Below are positions 52,096-62,842 of a stretch of DNA of 64,000 nucleotides, piece by piece (the stretch's first letter is position 1; every line of letters begins with the position of its first letter). The DNA is taken from positions 957,001 through 1,021,000 of the forward strand of contig NZ_CP020612.1 in assembly GCF_002105555.1 (NCBI RefSeq), in the 5' to 3' direction. This DNA is from Paracoccus contaminans. Lineage in GTDB: Bacteria > Pseudomonadota > Alphaproteobacteria > Rhodobacterales > Rhodobacteraceae. The notes under the pieces are model-generated. The model made no database searches, was not told the DNA's origin, and worked only from the letters and a program-made list of their open reading frames with translations. Both the position numbers and the translations under genes were made by a program.

Positions 52096-53955
52096 ATGAG
52101 AATCCTCGAAATCTCTGGCAAATCCGCGATTGGCGCGATGGCGCGCACGGCAATCCTGGCGCTTGCCGCTGTTGCCGCAATGCCTCTGGCAAGCGCGGCC
52201 GCGCCGTCTCATGCCCTTGCAATGTATGGAGAACCTGCCCTGCCGGTAGGGTTTTCCGCCTTGCCCTATGTCAATGCGGATGCGCCAAAGGGCGGAACGA
52301 TTCGCCTAGGCGAGCCGGGGGGATTCGATTCGCTCAAGCCCTGGGTGCTCAAGGGCAACCCGGCCTGGTCGGTCGGGGTCCACGTCGCCGAACCCCTGAT
52401 GCTGCGCTCGCTCGACGAGCCCTTCACCCTTTATTGCCTGCTATGCGCCACGGTCGAGACCGACCCCGATCGCAGCTGGGTCGAATTCACCCTGCGCCCC
52501 GAGGCGCGGTTTTCGGACGGCACGCCCGTCACGGTCGAGGATGTGATCTGGTCCTTCGAGACATTGGGCACCAAGGGCCATCCCCGCTATGCTGCCGCCT
52601 GGGGCAAGGTCCGCTCGATCGAGCGGGTGGGCGATCGCGGCCTGCGCATCACCTTTTCGGAAAGGGATCGCGAGCTGCCCCTGCTGATGGCGATGCGGCC
52701 GGTGCTGAAAAAGGCGCAATGGGCGGGCAAGGACTTTGCCGCCTCGTCGCTGGAACGCCCCATCGGATCGGGCGCCTATGTGATCGAGGCGGTCGATCCC
52801 GGCCGCTCGATCACCTTTCGCCGCAATCCCGACTATTGGGGCAGAAACCTGCCGCTGACCCGCGGCATGTTCAACCTGGACAGCATCCGCTATGACTATT
52901 TCGCCGACACGAACGCCATGTTCCAGGCCTTCAAGGCCGGCGAGACCGACATCTGGCGCGAACTGAACGCCGTCAGATGGGCGACGGAATACGGCTTTCC
53001 GGCCGTGACCGCGGGCGCGGTCGTCAAGTCCGAGATCGCCCACCGCCGGCCTTCGGGAATCATGGGGCTGGTGATGAACACCCGCTCGCCCCTGTTCGCC
53101 GATTGGCGGGTACGGCAGGCGATGATCCTGGCGTTCAACGACCGCTTCATCGATGCGGCGCTGGCGGGCGGCAGCGACCCGCGCATCAGCAGCTATTTTT
53201 CAAACTCGGCGCTGGCCATGCAGCCCGGTCCCGCCACGGGGCGCGAGGCCGCGCTGCTGGCGCCCTTTGCCGCCGGGCTGCTGCCCGGCACGATGGAAGG
53301 CTATGTCCTGCCGCCGGGATCGGACCGGGCGCTGGATCGCAAGGCGCTGCGCGAGGCGGCGGGGCTGCTGGCCGAGGCAGGCTGGACGGTCGGCCCCGAC
53401 GGGGTGCTGCGCGACGGGAACGGGCGCCCCTTTGCGCCCGAGATTGTGCTGAACCAGTCGGGCAGCGCCATGCGCAGCGGGGCCGAGGTCCAGCAGATCG
53501 TCAACATCTATGTCGAGGCGCTGCGCCCCCTGGGCATCATGCCGCGCGTGCTGCTGCTGGACAGCGCCCAGTTCGTCCAGCGCACCAACCGCTTTGCCTT
53601 CGACATGTCATGGTATGAACGCGGGCTGTCGCTGTCGCCGGGGAACGAACAGGCCCTTTACTGGGGCAGCGCCAGCGCCGCGCAGCCGGGGTCGCGGAAC
53701 TGGGCGGGCATCCGGTCGCCAGCCGTCGACGCCATGATCGCCCAAGCGGTGAACGCGCCAAGCGTCGATGACCATGTCGCCGCCGTCAGGGCGCTGGACA
53801 GGCTGCTGACAGCGGGGCGATATGCGATTCCGGTAAGCTATCCGCGGGTCAGCCGCATCGCCCATGCAGCGCGGCTGCATTTTCCCGATCACCAGACGCT
53901 TTATGGCGACTGGCCGGGCTTTCTGCCCGACCTGTGGTGGTCGCGCTCGCCCTAG
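52096..53955 (+). CDS. ABC transporter substrate-binding protein, family 5 (YejA-like)
   Basis: This 619-residue exported protein has a signal peptide ending near SAAAPSHA. The family-5 binding domain includes LKPWVLKGNPAWSVGVHVAE, WVEFTLRPEARFSDGTPVTV and RRNPDYWGRNLPL. Its size and FSNSALAMQ-type segment match YejA-like proteins, which bind oligopeptides such as microcin C or peptidoglycan peptides. No permease or ATPase gene is adjacent, so it is an orphan. The start is uncertain: ATGs at 52069, 52087, 52096 and 52138 are in frame, and the last gives the shortest classical signal peptide. Confidence 0.87.
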   Translation: MRILEISGKSAIGAMARTAILALAAVAAMPLASAAAPSHALAMYGEPALPVGFSALPYVNADAPKGGTIRLGEPGGFDSLKPWVLKGNPAWSVGVHVAEPLMLRSLDEPFTLYCLLCATVETDPDRSWVEFTLRPEARFSDGTPVTVEDVIWSFETLGTKGHPRYAAAWGKVRSIERVGDRGLRITFSERDRELPLLMAMRPVLKKAQWAGKDFAASSLERPIGSGAYVIEAVDPGRSITFRRNPDYWGRNLPLTRGMFNLDSIRYDYFADTNAMFQAFKAGETDIWRELNAVRWATEYGFPAVTAGAVVKSEIAHRRPSGIMGLVMNTRSPLFADWRVRQAMILAFNDRFIDAALAGGSDPRISSYFSNSALAMQPGPATGREAALLAPFAAGLLPGTMEGYVLPPGSDRALDRKALREAAGLLAEAGWTVGPDGVLRDGNGRPFAPEIVLNQSGSAMRSGAEVQQIVNIYVEALRPLGIMPRVLLLDSAQFVQRTNRFAFDMSWYERGLSLSPGNEQALYWGSASAAQPGSRNWAGIRSPAVDAMIAQAVNAPSVDDHVAAVRALDRLLTAGRYAIPVSYPRVSRIAHAARLHFPDHQTLYGDWPGFLPDLWWSRSP

Positions 53956-54302
53956 CGCGCTTCGTCGTCGCCGTCGTCGGGGTAATCGTCATCGTCCCCG
54001 AACCGCGCGTCGTCGGAATATTCATCCTCGCCCTCGCCGACGAACTTCGCCGACAGCGCGATCGAATGATTGTCATGGCCGGGGTTCATCACGACATCCG
54101 AAGGGATCTCGCCGGCCAGCCATTCCTTGACCTCGTCGCGCGCCTCGGTCGCGTCAAGCCCGGTGATCTCGGCGATATAGCGGATGAAGGCGCGCTGATC
54201 GCCGTCGATCTCGTCCAGCATCCCCTCGTCGGCGTCTTCCCATTTTTCCAGGATGGCCTCGTAGAAGGCGTTCCAGTTTTCCTGCACATGCGTCCAGCGC
54301 AT
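53952..54302 (-). CDS. CsbD-like protein with an acidic tail
   Basis: In this 116-residue protein the first 65 residues (RWTHVQENWNAFYEAILEKW, then LDEIDGDQRAFIRYIAEITG and EARDEVKEWL) follow the CsbD stress-protein pattern of Trp-anchored helices. The tail is strongly acidic (GEGEDEYSDDARF, DDDDYPDDGDDE). CsbD proteins accumulate under general stress and have no known activity. The unusual part is the acidic C-terminus with SALSAKFVGEG-type linker, absent from classical CsbD. It converges on the YejA-like gene with a 4-bp overlap. Confidence 0.72.
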   Translation of the reverse strand: MRWTHVQENWNAFYEAILEKWEDADEGMLDEIDGDQRAFIRYIAEITGLDATEARDEVKEWLAGEIPSDVVMNPGHDNHSIALSAKFVGEGEDEYSDDARFGDDDDYPDDGDDEAR

Positions 54303-54382
54303 CTCGATCTCCTCGGCTCGGTCCGCACGCCAAACCGCGCAGCGCGCCCAGGGTTCCCGCGGGAAGGGGCGGATGCGCCCGC

Positions 54383-54718
54383 TCAGACCGGGCCGATCAG
54401 CTTGCGTTCAAGAACACGCAGCACGGCGCGCAGGTCATGCCCGCGGCGCAGCACCTGTCCGTTCATGCCGATCACGGCATACATCCCCTGCGCCGCCCTC
54501 AGGCGGGGACGCTTCTCGATGCGGTAGAGGGGGTTCTCGGCCGCCCGGCGGAACACCGAAAACACCGCCACGTCCCGCAGGAAGGACAGGCCGTAATCAC
54601 GCCACTCGCCCGCCGCGACCATGCGCCCATAAAGCGACAGGATCGTGCCAAGCTCGTGCCGGTCGAAGGCCACGACATCGGGCGCGGGTTGCGGCGGCAG
54701 TAACGGGTTCAGCGTCAT
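54383..54718 (-). CDS. DUF2794 domain protein
   Basis: This 111-residue protein matches DUF2794: VVAFDRHELGTILSLYGRMV, AAGEWRDYGLSFLRDVAVFS, and a beta-rich end with RIEKRPRLRAAQGMYAVIGM. The family is confined to alphaproteobacteria and has no known function. It is cytoplasmic, with no signal peptide. It lies between the CsbD-like gene and an I78-like lipoprotein on the same strand. Confidence 0.88.
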   Translation of the reverse strand: MTLNPLLPPQPAPDVVAFDRHELGTILSLYGRMVAAGEWRDYGLSFLRDVAVFSVFRRAAENPLYRIEKRPRLRAAQGMYAVIGMNGQVLRRGHDLRAVLRVLERKLIGPV

Positions 54719-54814
54719 GCCCCCAAGGTGGCACCCCTGCCCGCCCCGATCAACGGCAGGCGGGATGAAAAAACCCCGCCCTCCTGCCTGTCCGCCCTTC
54801 GGGGACGCTCCCGC

Positions 54815-55084
54815 TCAGTAACAGCCGATCCTGGCGATGCGCCGGTCGGTGCCGATCTCGATGTTCAGGCGGTCGGGGCGGAAATCCATCGTCACCGCGT
54901 CGCCCGGACCGATGAGGCGGCTGCCGGCAGGCAGCATCATCGTCTTCACCACCGTTTCGGGCTGGCCGACCAGCCCCTGATAACCGGACGCCTTGCACAG
55001 GTCGCGGTCGGGCGCGGGGCCGGGGGGTGCGGGCTGCTCGCAGGCGGCCAGGACAAGCAGGGGCAGGATGGCAAGGGCGCGCAT
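54815..55084 (-). CDS. I78-type peptidase inhibitor-like lipoprotein
   Basis: This 89-residue protein has a lipoprotein signal (MRALAILPLLVLAACEQ, lipobox L-A-A-C at residues 12-15). The mature part has CKASGYQGLVGQPETVVKTM and the I78 core VTMDFRPDRLNIEIGTD, ending IARIGCY. I78 family members inhibit serine peptidases such as elastase; here the inhibitory role is inferred from the fold. ATG 55084 is used because it puts a basic residue before the hydrophobic stretch. A related gene lies 8 bp upstream. Confidence 0.85.
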   Translation of the reverse strand: MRALAILPLLVLAACEQPAPPGPAPDRDLCKASGYQGLVGQPETVVKTMMLPAGSRLIGPGDAVTMDFRPDRLNIEIGTDRRIARIGCY

Positions 55085-55092
55085 GGGATGGC

Positions 55093-55446
55093 TCAACCGC
55101 AGGTGACGGACTGGATCATTCCCGCGGCATCAAGCTGGAAGGCCAGCCGCAGGGCATTGTATTCCTCGGGTTCGATCCCGCGATATTCGGCGATGCGATA
55201 GGGCCGCGTGATCCCCAGCGTCTGCACGACCGATGCGGGCTGGCCGATATGCTTGCGGTAATCGGCCGCGTGGCAGGCGTCGGGCTCTCGCGATTGCAGG
55301 CCGGCGATCTGGGTGACCGGGGCGAGCGCGGGCACGGGCTCGACCGCGGCCACAGCGACCGGCGGGGGCGGGGCGGGGCGGGCCACGCATCCCGCCAGGG
55401 CAGCAACGCCAAGGGCGGCGAAAAGAACAGCGGTCGGTTTCATCAT
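55093..55446 (-). CDS. I78-like lipoprotein, diverged copy
   Basis: This 117-residue protein has a lipobox (LAALAGC near residue 20) and a Pro/Ala-rich linker. Its domain parallels the neighbouring I78 protein: DACHAADYRKHIGQPASVVQ corresponds to LCKASGYQGLVGQPETVV, and both end with an aromatic/basic turn and one Cys (QSVTCG here, RIGCY there). The central segment RPYRIAEYRGIEPEEYNALR differs from I78, so the inhibitory loop may be lost. It is probably co-transcribed with the next gene, 8 bp apart, and likely arose by tandem duplication. Confidence 0.72.
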   Translation of the reverse strand: MMKPTAVLFAALGVAALAGCVARPAPPPPVAVAAVEPVPALAPVTQIAGLQSREPDACHAADYRKHIGQPASVVQTLGITRPYRIAEYRGIEPEEYNALRLAFQLDAAGMIQSVTCG

Positions 55447-55610
55447 CTGGGTCGGTCCTGTCTTCTGTCCCGGCCGGCACCGCGGTCTGTCGCCCGGCTG
55501 CGGCCATGCGCGCCAGTATAGGCGCGGGGCCGGCCCCGGACCAGCGCCCGCGCGGGCGGCGCGCTCCCATCGCCCGCCCCTGTCACCACGCCGCATCAGA
55601 CAGGCCGGGT

Positions 55611-56852
55611 TCATCCGCCAAAGCCGGCGATGACGGCCCAGACGCGGTCCAGCTCGGCCGCGCCGATGCAATAGGGCGGCATGACATAGACGGTGCTGCC
55701 CAATGGCCGCAGGAACACCCCGCGTTCCAGCGCATGGGCGCGCAGATGCTGGCCCGCGGCGGCAAGATAGCCTGCGCCCCCGGCCGTCATGTCCAGCGCC
55801 GCGATCGTCCCGATCCGGCGCGCCCCGGAAAAGCGCCCGTCCCCCGCCAGGGCCGACAGCCGGTCGGCCTGCATCGCGCTCACGGCATCCAGCCGCGCCT
55901 GCATCCCCCCGCCCTGCCAGATGCGCACATTGGCCAGCCCGGCGGCGCAGGCGATGGGGTTGGCGGTATAGCTGGACGAATGAAAGAACATGCGGCTGCG
56001 ATCGGGCGAGCGGTGGGCGGCAAAGATCGCCTCGGTCGCCAGCGTCGCCGCGAGCGGGACGGCCCCGCCTGTCAGCCCCTTGGACGTGCACAGGATGTCG
56101 GGGGCGATCCCGGCATGATCGCAGGCCCACAGCCGCCCCGTGCGGCCCCAGCCGGTCATCACCTCATCCGCGATCATCAGCACGCCATGCCTGTCGCAGA
56201 CCGCGCGCATCGCCGCCAGCACCTCGGGGCGATAGACCAGCATCCCGCCCGCGCCCAGCACCAGCGGCTCGACGATCAGGGCTGCCAGCTCGCCCGTGGC
56301 GGCCACGGATTCCAGCGCGGCCAGCATCTGCGAACCGCCATCCACCGGGAAGGGCAGGCGGTCCACCGCGAACAGCAGCGGCTCGTAGGCGGCGTTGAAG
56401 ACACCGCGCGCGCCCACGCTCATCGTGCCGATGGTGTCGCCGTGATAGCCCTGCTCGAGCACCGCGATGCGGTGGCGGGGCCGCCCGCTGTTCTTCCAGA
56501 ACCCCAGCGCCATCTTCAGCGCGACCTCGACACTGGTCGAGCCGCTGTCGGAATAGAACACGCGCGTCAGCCCGGCGGGGGCCAGGTCAACCAGCGCGCG
56601 GGCCAGATCCTCGGCCGGATGATGGGTCAGGCCGGCAAAGATCACCTGATCGAGCCGCTCGGACGCGTCCCGGATCGCCTGCATGATGGGCGGGTGGCGA
56701 TGGCCATGGGTGATGACCCACCAGCTGGAGATCGCATCGACCAGCGGGCCGTGATCGGTGTCGATCACAGCGCCCTCGGCGCGCAGGGCGCGCGGGGGCG
56801 GCGGCTCGGCCCCGTGCTGCGTGAAGGGGTGCCAGACGGGGGAATCGGTCAT
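55611..56852 (-). CDS. bioA: adenosylmethionine-8-amino-7-oxononanoate aminotransferase
   Basis: BioA (413 residues) makes 7,8-diaminopelargonate from 8-amino-7-oxononanoate using S-adenosylmethionine as the amino donor and PLP. It has WHPFTQHGAEPPP at the start, SSWWVITHGHRHPPIMQAI, the Asp of IADEVMTGWGRTG, and the PLP Lys in CTSKGLTGGAVPLAAT. It is the last gene of bioBFDA, 56 bp after bioD. Confidence 0.96.
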   Translation of the reverse strand: MTDSPVWHPFTQHGAEPPPPRALRAEGAVIDTDHGPLVDAISSWWVITHGHRHPPIMQAIRDASERLDQVIFAGLTHHPAEDLARALVDLAPAGLTRVFYSDSGSTSVEVALKMALGFWKNSGRPRHRIAVLEQGYHGDTIGTMSVGARGVFNAAYEPLLFAVDRLPFPVDGGSQMLAALESVAATGELAALIVEPLVLGAGGMLVYRPEVLAAMRAVCDRHGVLMIADEVMTGWGRTGRLWACDHAGIAPDILCTSKGLTGGAVPLAATLATEAIFAAHRSPDRSRMFFHSSSYTANPIACAAGLANVRIWQGGGMQARLDAVSAMQADRLSALAGDGRFSGARRIGTIAALDMTAGGAGYLAAAGQHLRAHALERGVFLRPLGSTVYVMPPYCIGAAELDRVWAVIAGFGG

Positions 56853-56908
56853 GGTGGCTCTGCCTCGTGCCTGCGGCGGGGTATCGGGGGCCAAGGAACC
56901 CGGCGGTC

Positions 56909-57589
56909 TTACGCGAAATCGGCGGGATCGAAGTGCCGGCGCATCGCGGCGGCCAGCGTTTCGGGCGTCAGCGGGTCCAGCCGCGGCAGGCGGCCCAGCA
57001 CCCGGACGCAGCCGATGGCGGCAATCGTTGCGATGTTGTCGGGGTCGTCCTCGCCCACAAAGGCGACTCCGTGGACGGGGGCGCCCCGCGCGCGCAGGGA
57101 TTCCAGCGCGCTCAGCGTGTGGCTGATCGTCCCCAGCCCGGTCGCGGCGACCACGATCACCGGGATGCCCCAGCGCGCGAACAGATCGGCCGACAGCAGA
57201 TCGCGCGTGACCGGCACCAGCGCCCCGCCCGCACCCTCGATCACCAGCGGGTCGGCATCGGGCGGGGTCAGCTCGGGAATGGCGACGCCTGCCAGTTCGG
57301 CGGCGCGATGCGGTGACAGCGGATCGGGCAGGATGGCCGCCTCGGGGATGACAGGCGCGCCGGTCATCGCCCGGACAAAGGCCGAATCGCCCCCCGGCGG
57401 GGGCACATATCCTTTTGCATCAGCCCCGTCCGTTCCCTGCACGAGGGCCGCACGGCCGTCGGACGGGTTCAAGACGACCCCGGTCTGCACCGGCTTCCAA
57501 TAGCTGGCACCCAGCAGCCCGGTCAGGCCCGCGGCAAAGACCGTCTTGCCGATATCCGTCCCGGTTCCCGTGATCACGAAGCGGGCCAT
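56909..57589 (-). CDS. bioD: dethiobiotin synthetase
   Basis: BioD (226 residues) closes the ureido ring of dethiobiotin with ATP and CO2. The P-loop is [19 protein letters not shown], the substrate segment WKPVQTG follows, and the GAGGALVPVTRD block carries the Mg/nucleotide-binding motif. Its start overlaps the end of bioF by 16 bp, so translation is coupled. Confidence 0.96.
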   Translation of the reverse strand: MARFVITGTGTDIGKTVFAAGLTGLLGASYWKPVQTGVVLNPSDGRAALVQGTDGADAKGYVPPPGGDSAFVRAMTGAPVIPEAAILPDPLSPHRAAELAGVAIPELTPPDADPLVIEGAGGALVPVTRDLLSADLFARWGIPVIVVAATGLGTISHTLSALESLRARGAPVHGVAFVGEDDPDNIATIAAIGCVRVLGRLPRLDPLTPETLAAAMRRHFDPADFA

Positions 57590-58719
57590 GCTGCCTCCAG
57601 TGTTTCAACCAGTCGTTCGATGTCCCGCTCTGCCGCGTTCAGCGTCAGCGATACCCGCAGCCGCGCGGTGCCGGGGGGCACGGTGGGGGGACGGATGCCC
57701 CGCAGGTCGAACCCCGCCTGCTGCGCGCGCGCCGCCAGCGCCATCGCCGCCGCATCGGCCCCCACGACCAGCGGCACGATCTGGCTGCCGGACGGGGGCA
57801 GATGCGGCAGGGCCCGGGCCATGCGGCGGGCAAACAGCGCGACCCGGTCATGCAGCGCCTGTTGCCGCCATGGCTCATCGCGCAGGATGTCCAGCGCCTC
57901 GGCCCCCGCCACCGCCATCAGGGGCGAGGGCGCGGTGGCAAAGATGAACGGCCGCGCCCGGTTGACCACAAAATCGCGCAGCACCCCCGGCAGGCACAGC
58001 AGCGCGCCCGACCCGCCCAGCGCCTTGCCCAGGGTGTGCAGCGTGATCACATTGCCGCGCCCTTCCAGCGCGTGGGCCAGCCCCCGGCCACCCGGCCCCC
58101 AGACCCCGGTGGCATGCGCCTCGTCGATGATGAGGAAGCCCTCGCGGTCGGCGATCGGGGCCAGCGCATCCAGCGGGGCGCGGTCGCCGTCCATGCTGTA
58201 AAGGCTTTCGACCGCGATCCAGGCCGCGCCGCTGCCGCCCCGCCGGCGCCAGTCGGCGATCACCGCGCCGGCATGATCGGCATCGTTGTGCCGGAAGCTG
58301 GCCACCTCGGCCCGCGTCAGGCGCGCGCCCTCATGGGTCGAGGCATGGGACAGCGCATCCATCACCAGCAGATCGCCCCGCTGCGGCAGGGTGGCGATGG
58401 CCGCCGCATTGGCCTGATAGCCGCCGCCGAACAGCAGCGCGCTGCCGGCGCCGAAGAACGCTGCCGCCTTGTCCTCGAAGGCCTCGTGCCATTCGGTGTT
58501 GCCGCGCAGCAGGCGCGAGCCTGCCGCCCCGACGGGCACACCCGCATCAAGCGCCGCCCGCACCGCCCCGGCAAGCCGCGGATGCCCCGCCAGCCCCAGA
58601 TAGTCGTTCGAGGCGAAATCAATGCCGGCGCGCGGGATCAGCCGGCGCGTGCGATCCGCCGCCGCCAGCCGCGCCAAATCGTCGCGAAAGGGCGAGAGCC
58701 TGTCCTCGACGGTGTTCAC
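57574..58719 (-). CDS. bioF: 8-amino-7-oxononanoate synthase
   Basis: BioF (381 residues) condenses pimeloyl thioester with L-alanine using PLP. It has [40 protein letters not shown], the Asp/His of [20 protein letters not shown] and the PLP Lys in [20 protein letters not shown]. The start is taken as the GTG at 58719, whose GTGA overlaps the bioB stop; an upstream ATG (58770) would lengthen the protein by 17 residues of atypical sequence inside bioB. Confidence 0.95.
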   Translation of the reverse strand: MNTVEDRLSPFRDDLARLAAADRTRRLIPRAGIDFASNDYLGLAGHPRLAGAVRAALDAGVPVGAAGSRLLRGNTEWHEAFEDKAAAFFGAGSALLFGGGYQANAAAIATLPQRGDLLVMDALSHASTHEGARLTRAEVASFRHNDADHAGAVIADWRRRGGSGAAWIAVESLYSMDGDRAPLDALAPIADREGFLIIDEAHATGVWGPGGRGLAHALEGRGNVITLHTLGKALGGSGALLCLPGVLRDFVVNRARPFIFATAPSPLMAVAGAEALDILRDEPWRQQALHDRVALFARRMARALPHLPPSGSQIVPLVVGADAAAMALAARAQQAGFDLRGIRPPTVPPGTARLRVSLTLNAAERDIERLVETLEAAWPAS

Positions 58720-59807
58720 CGCAGGATCGGGACGGGCATCTCGTGGCGCTCGGCCGCGCGGCGCGGACATTCGGCAGGGGCGCCCTCGGGCAGGTCATCG
58801 GCCTTGCCGTCCCCCTCCTCGGGCGCATGTTCCCATGCCATCATGGGCGCCATGCCCAGCTTGCCCAGCAACCGCATGTCGTGATCGTCGCCCGGATTGG
58901 CCGCCGTCAGCAGCCTGTCGCCCATGAAGATCGAGTTCGCGCCCGCGAAAAAGCACATCGCCTGCAACTCGTCCGACATGGCGGTGCGACCGGCGGCGAT
59001 GCGGACATGGCTTTGCGGCATCATGATCCGCGCCAGCGCGATGGTGCGCACAAAGTCGATGGGGTCCACCGGATCGGCATTTTCCATCGGCGTGCCGGGC
59101 ATCGGGATCAGCATGTTGACGGGCACCGATTCAGGCGGCTCGGGCAGGTTGGCCAGCGTGACCAGCATGTCCACGCGGTCCTGCGTGCCCTCGCCCAGCC
59201 CCAGGATGCCGCCCGAGCAGACCTTGATCCCGCTGCCCCGCACCACCGCCAGCGTGTCCAGCCGGTCGGCATAGCTCCGCGTGGTGATGACATTGCCGTA
59301 ATGGGACTCCGAGGTGTCGACATTGTGGTTGTAGTAATCCAGCCCCGCGTCCTTCAGCCGCGCGGCCTGGCCGGCATCCAGCATCCCCAGCGTCATGCAG
59401 GTTTCCATGCCCAGCGCCTTGACCCCTTCGATCATGGCCAGGACCTGGGGCATGTCGCGTTCCTTGGGGCTGCGCCAGGCCGCGCCCATGCAATAGCGCG
59501 TCGCCCCCGCCGCCTTGGCGCGCCGCGCCTCGGCGATGACGCGCTCGACCTCCATCAGCTTGGATGCGGACAGGCCCGAATCGTGCCGCGCCGACTGGCT
59601 GCAATAGCCGCAATCCTCGGGGCAGCCCCCCGTCTTGATCGACAACAGGCGGCTCAGCTGGATGCGGTTGGGGTCGAAATGACGGCGGTGCACGGTCTGG
59701 GCCTGAAACAGCAGGTCCATGAACGGCATGTCCATCACGGCCCGCGCCTCGGCGGCGGTCCAGTGCCGGCGCGGCAGGGCCGGCGGCTGCGGGGCGTGGG
59801 CGTTCAT
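58716..59807 (-). CDS. bioB: biotin synthase
   Basis: BioB (363 residues) is a radical-SAM enzyme that inserts sulfur into dethiobiotin. The [4Fe-4S] motif C62-x3-C66-x2-C69 is seen as [30 protein letters not shown] and the [2Fe-2S] region [19 protein letters not shown] follow. The C-terminus has an extra 20 or so charged residues ([20 protein letters not shown]). It is the first gene of bioBFDA. I looked for the BioR palindrome TTATMKATAA upstream and did not find it. bioC and bioH are not in the window. Confidence 0.97.
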   Translation of the reverse strand: MNAHAPQPPALPRRHWTAAEARAVMDMPFMDLLFQAQTVHRRHFDPNRIQLSRLLSIKTGGCPEDCGYCSQSARHDSGLSASKLMEVERVIAEARRAKAAGATRYCMGAAWRSPKERDMPQVLAMIEGVKALGMETCMTLGMLDAGQAARLKDAGLDYYNHNVDTSESHYGNVITTRSYADRLDTLAVVRGSGIKVCSGGILGLGEGTQDRVDMLVTLANLPEPPESVPVNMLIPMPGTPMENADPVDPIDFVRTIALARIMMPQSHVRIAAGRTAMSDELQAMCFFAGANSIFMGDRLLTAANPGDDHDMRLLGKLGMAPMMAWEHAPEEGDGKADDLPEGAPAECPRRAAERHEMPVPILR

Positions 59808-59962
59808 GGGCGACCTCGTGTGCGGACGGGACTGCCCAGCGGGTTAGCAGCATTGCGCCGCCCCCTTCAACCCGGCCCGCGCGGCACCCCTGCCGCAGCG
59901 TTTCCGATTGACGCGGGGGCGCGGCTTCCGTTCAATCCGGCCAGACCAACGGGAGACCCTTG

Positions 59963-60952
59963 ATGACCATGCTGTTCCGTCTGGCCGCCGGCGCGGCGGC
60001 GCTTGCCCTTTCGGCCGCGGCAGCGGCGGCGGACCCTGCGCTGATCTTTGATCTGGGCGGAAAGTTCGACAAGTCTTTCAACGAATCCGCCTATACCGGC
60101 GCCGAGAAGTGGAAGGCCGAGACCGGCGGCAGCTACAAGGAACTCGAGATGCAGTCCGAGGCCCAGCGCGAACAGGCGCTGCGGCGGCTGGCCGAAACCG
60201 GGGCCAACCCGATCGTGATGACCGGCTTTGCCTTTGGCGAGGTGCTGGCCAAGGTCGCCCCCGATTATCCCGATACCCGCTTTGTCATCATCGACACCGC
60301 CGTGGATGGCCCCAACATCCAGTCGGTTGTCTTCAACGAAGGCGAGGGCAGCTATCTGGCCGGGGTGGCGGCCGCCACGGCATCGAAAACCGGCACGGTC
60401 GGATTTATCGGGGGCATGGACATCCCGCTGATCCGCAAGTTCGGTTGCGGCTATGCCCAGGGCGTCAAGGCCGCGAACCCGAATGCCAGGGTGATCCAGA
60501 ACATGACCGGCACCACCCCCGCCGCCTGGAACGACCCCGTGAAGGGGGGCGAGCTGGCCCGCGCCCAGAAGGCGCAGGGCGCTGACGTGATCTATGCCGC
60601 CGCCGGCGGCACCGGGATCGGCGTTCTGCAGACGGCGGCGGACGAGGGCATCCTGTCGATCGGGGTCGATTCGAACCAGAACCACCTGCATCCCGGCAAG
60701 GTGCTGACCTCGGTCGTCAAGAACGTGGACGGGGCCGTCTATGACGCCTTCAAGGCAGGCCCCGCCGTCCAGCCCGGCACCCGCGTGATGGACCTGAAAT
60801 CCGGTGGCGTCAGCCTGGCGATGGACGACAACAACAAGCCCCTGATGACCGAGGCCGTGGCCAAGGCGGTGGCCGACGCCTCGGCTCGCATCGCCTCGGG
60901 CGAGGTCAAGGTCCATGACTACATGTCGGACAACAGCTGCCCGGCCCAGTGA
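59963..60952 (+). CDS. BMP family ABC transporter substrate-binding protein
   Basis: This 329-residue exported protein of the basic membrane lipoprotein (BMP/PnrA) family binds nucleosides or similar ligands. The signal peptide ends ALSAAAAAA; the domain has FDLGGKFDKSFNESAYTGAE, NPIVMTGFAFGEVLAKVAPD and GFIGGMDIPLIRKFGCGYAQ. There is no lipobox, so it is soluble in the periplasm. GGGAG precedes ATG 59963. It heads an operon with the ATPase, an unknown gene and two permeases. Confidence 0.93.
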   Translation: MTMLFRLAAGAAALALSAAAAAADPALIFDLGGKFDKSFNESAYTGAEKWKAETGGSYKELEMQSEAQREQALRRLAETGANPIVMTGFAFGEVLAKVAPDYPDTRFVIIDTAVDGPNIQSVVFNEGEGSYLAGVAAATASKTGTVGFIGGMDIPLIRKFGCGYAQGVKAANPNARVIQNMTGTTPAAWNDPVKGGELARAQKAQGADVIYAAAGGTGIGVLQTAADEGILSIGVDSNQNHLHPGKVLTSVVKNVDGAVYDAFKAGPAVQPGTRVMDLKSGGVSLAMDDNNKPLMTEAVAKAVADASARIASGEVKVHDYMSDNSCPAQ

Positions 60953-60953
60953 A

Positions 60954-62560
<1,607 letters not shown>

Positions 62561-62564
<4 letters not shown>

Positions 62565-62842
62565 GTGCCGATGTCCCGCAAGCCCCCGGTCTTGTCAGTT
62601 TGCTGCGAGAGGACGGGTTTTTCACCGAAGATGACTTGAGCCTGCCGCTGTCCGTTGCCGCGAACGAACCCGCTTTGACCAACGCTCTCGGGCAGGCAGG
62701 CTTTTCGGGCAGATTGGTGGTCAGCGGCATCCCGGACTGCGGGTGGCTCTATTATGCCTGTGATGTAGATCGCCTTGACCCGGCAGAGGCAAGGAAGGCG
62801 GCGATCGCCAGGGTGAAACGGTCCGGGAGGCCGTCCCGATGA
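62561..62842 (+). CDS. unknown 93-residue protein inside the ABC operon
   Basis: This small protein is translated from ATG 62561, which overlaps the ATPase stop (ATGA). It ends at a TGA that overlaps the permease start (ATGA), so it is sewn into the operon at both ends. No signal peptide, membrane segment or known domain is visible. It has a helical start (PGLVSLLREDGFFTEDDLSL), a Cys in SGIPDCGWLYYACDVDRLDP, and a basic tail (KRSGRPSR). A hand count gives about 62% G+C, lower than the flanking genes, and the base usage is looser. I cannot name a family. Confidence 0.7.

Noticed and set aside
51946..52212. 88-codon minus-strand frame across the small-RNA region
   Set aside because: It starts inside the binding-protein gene, has Arg-rich antisense composition, and covers the promoter.
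59808..59962. BioR operator upstream of bioB
   Set aside because: No TTATMKATAA-like palindrome is present; regulation of bioB cannot be read here.
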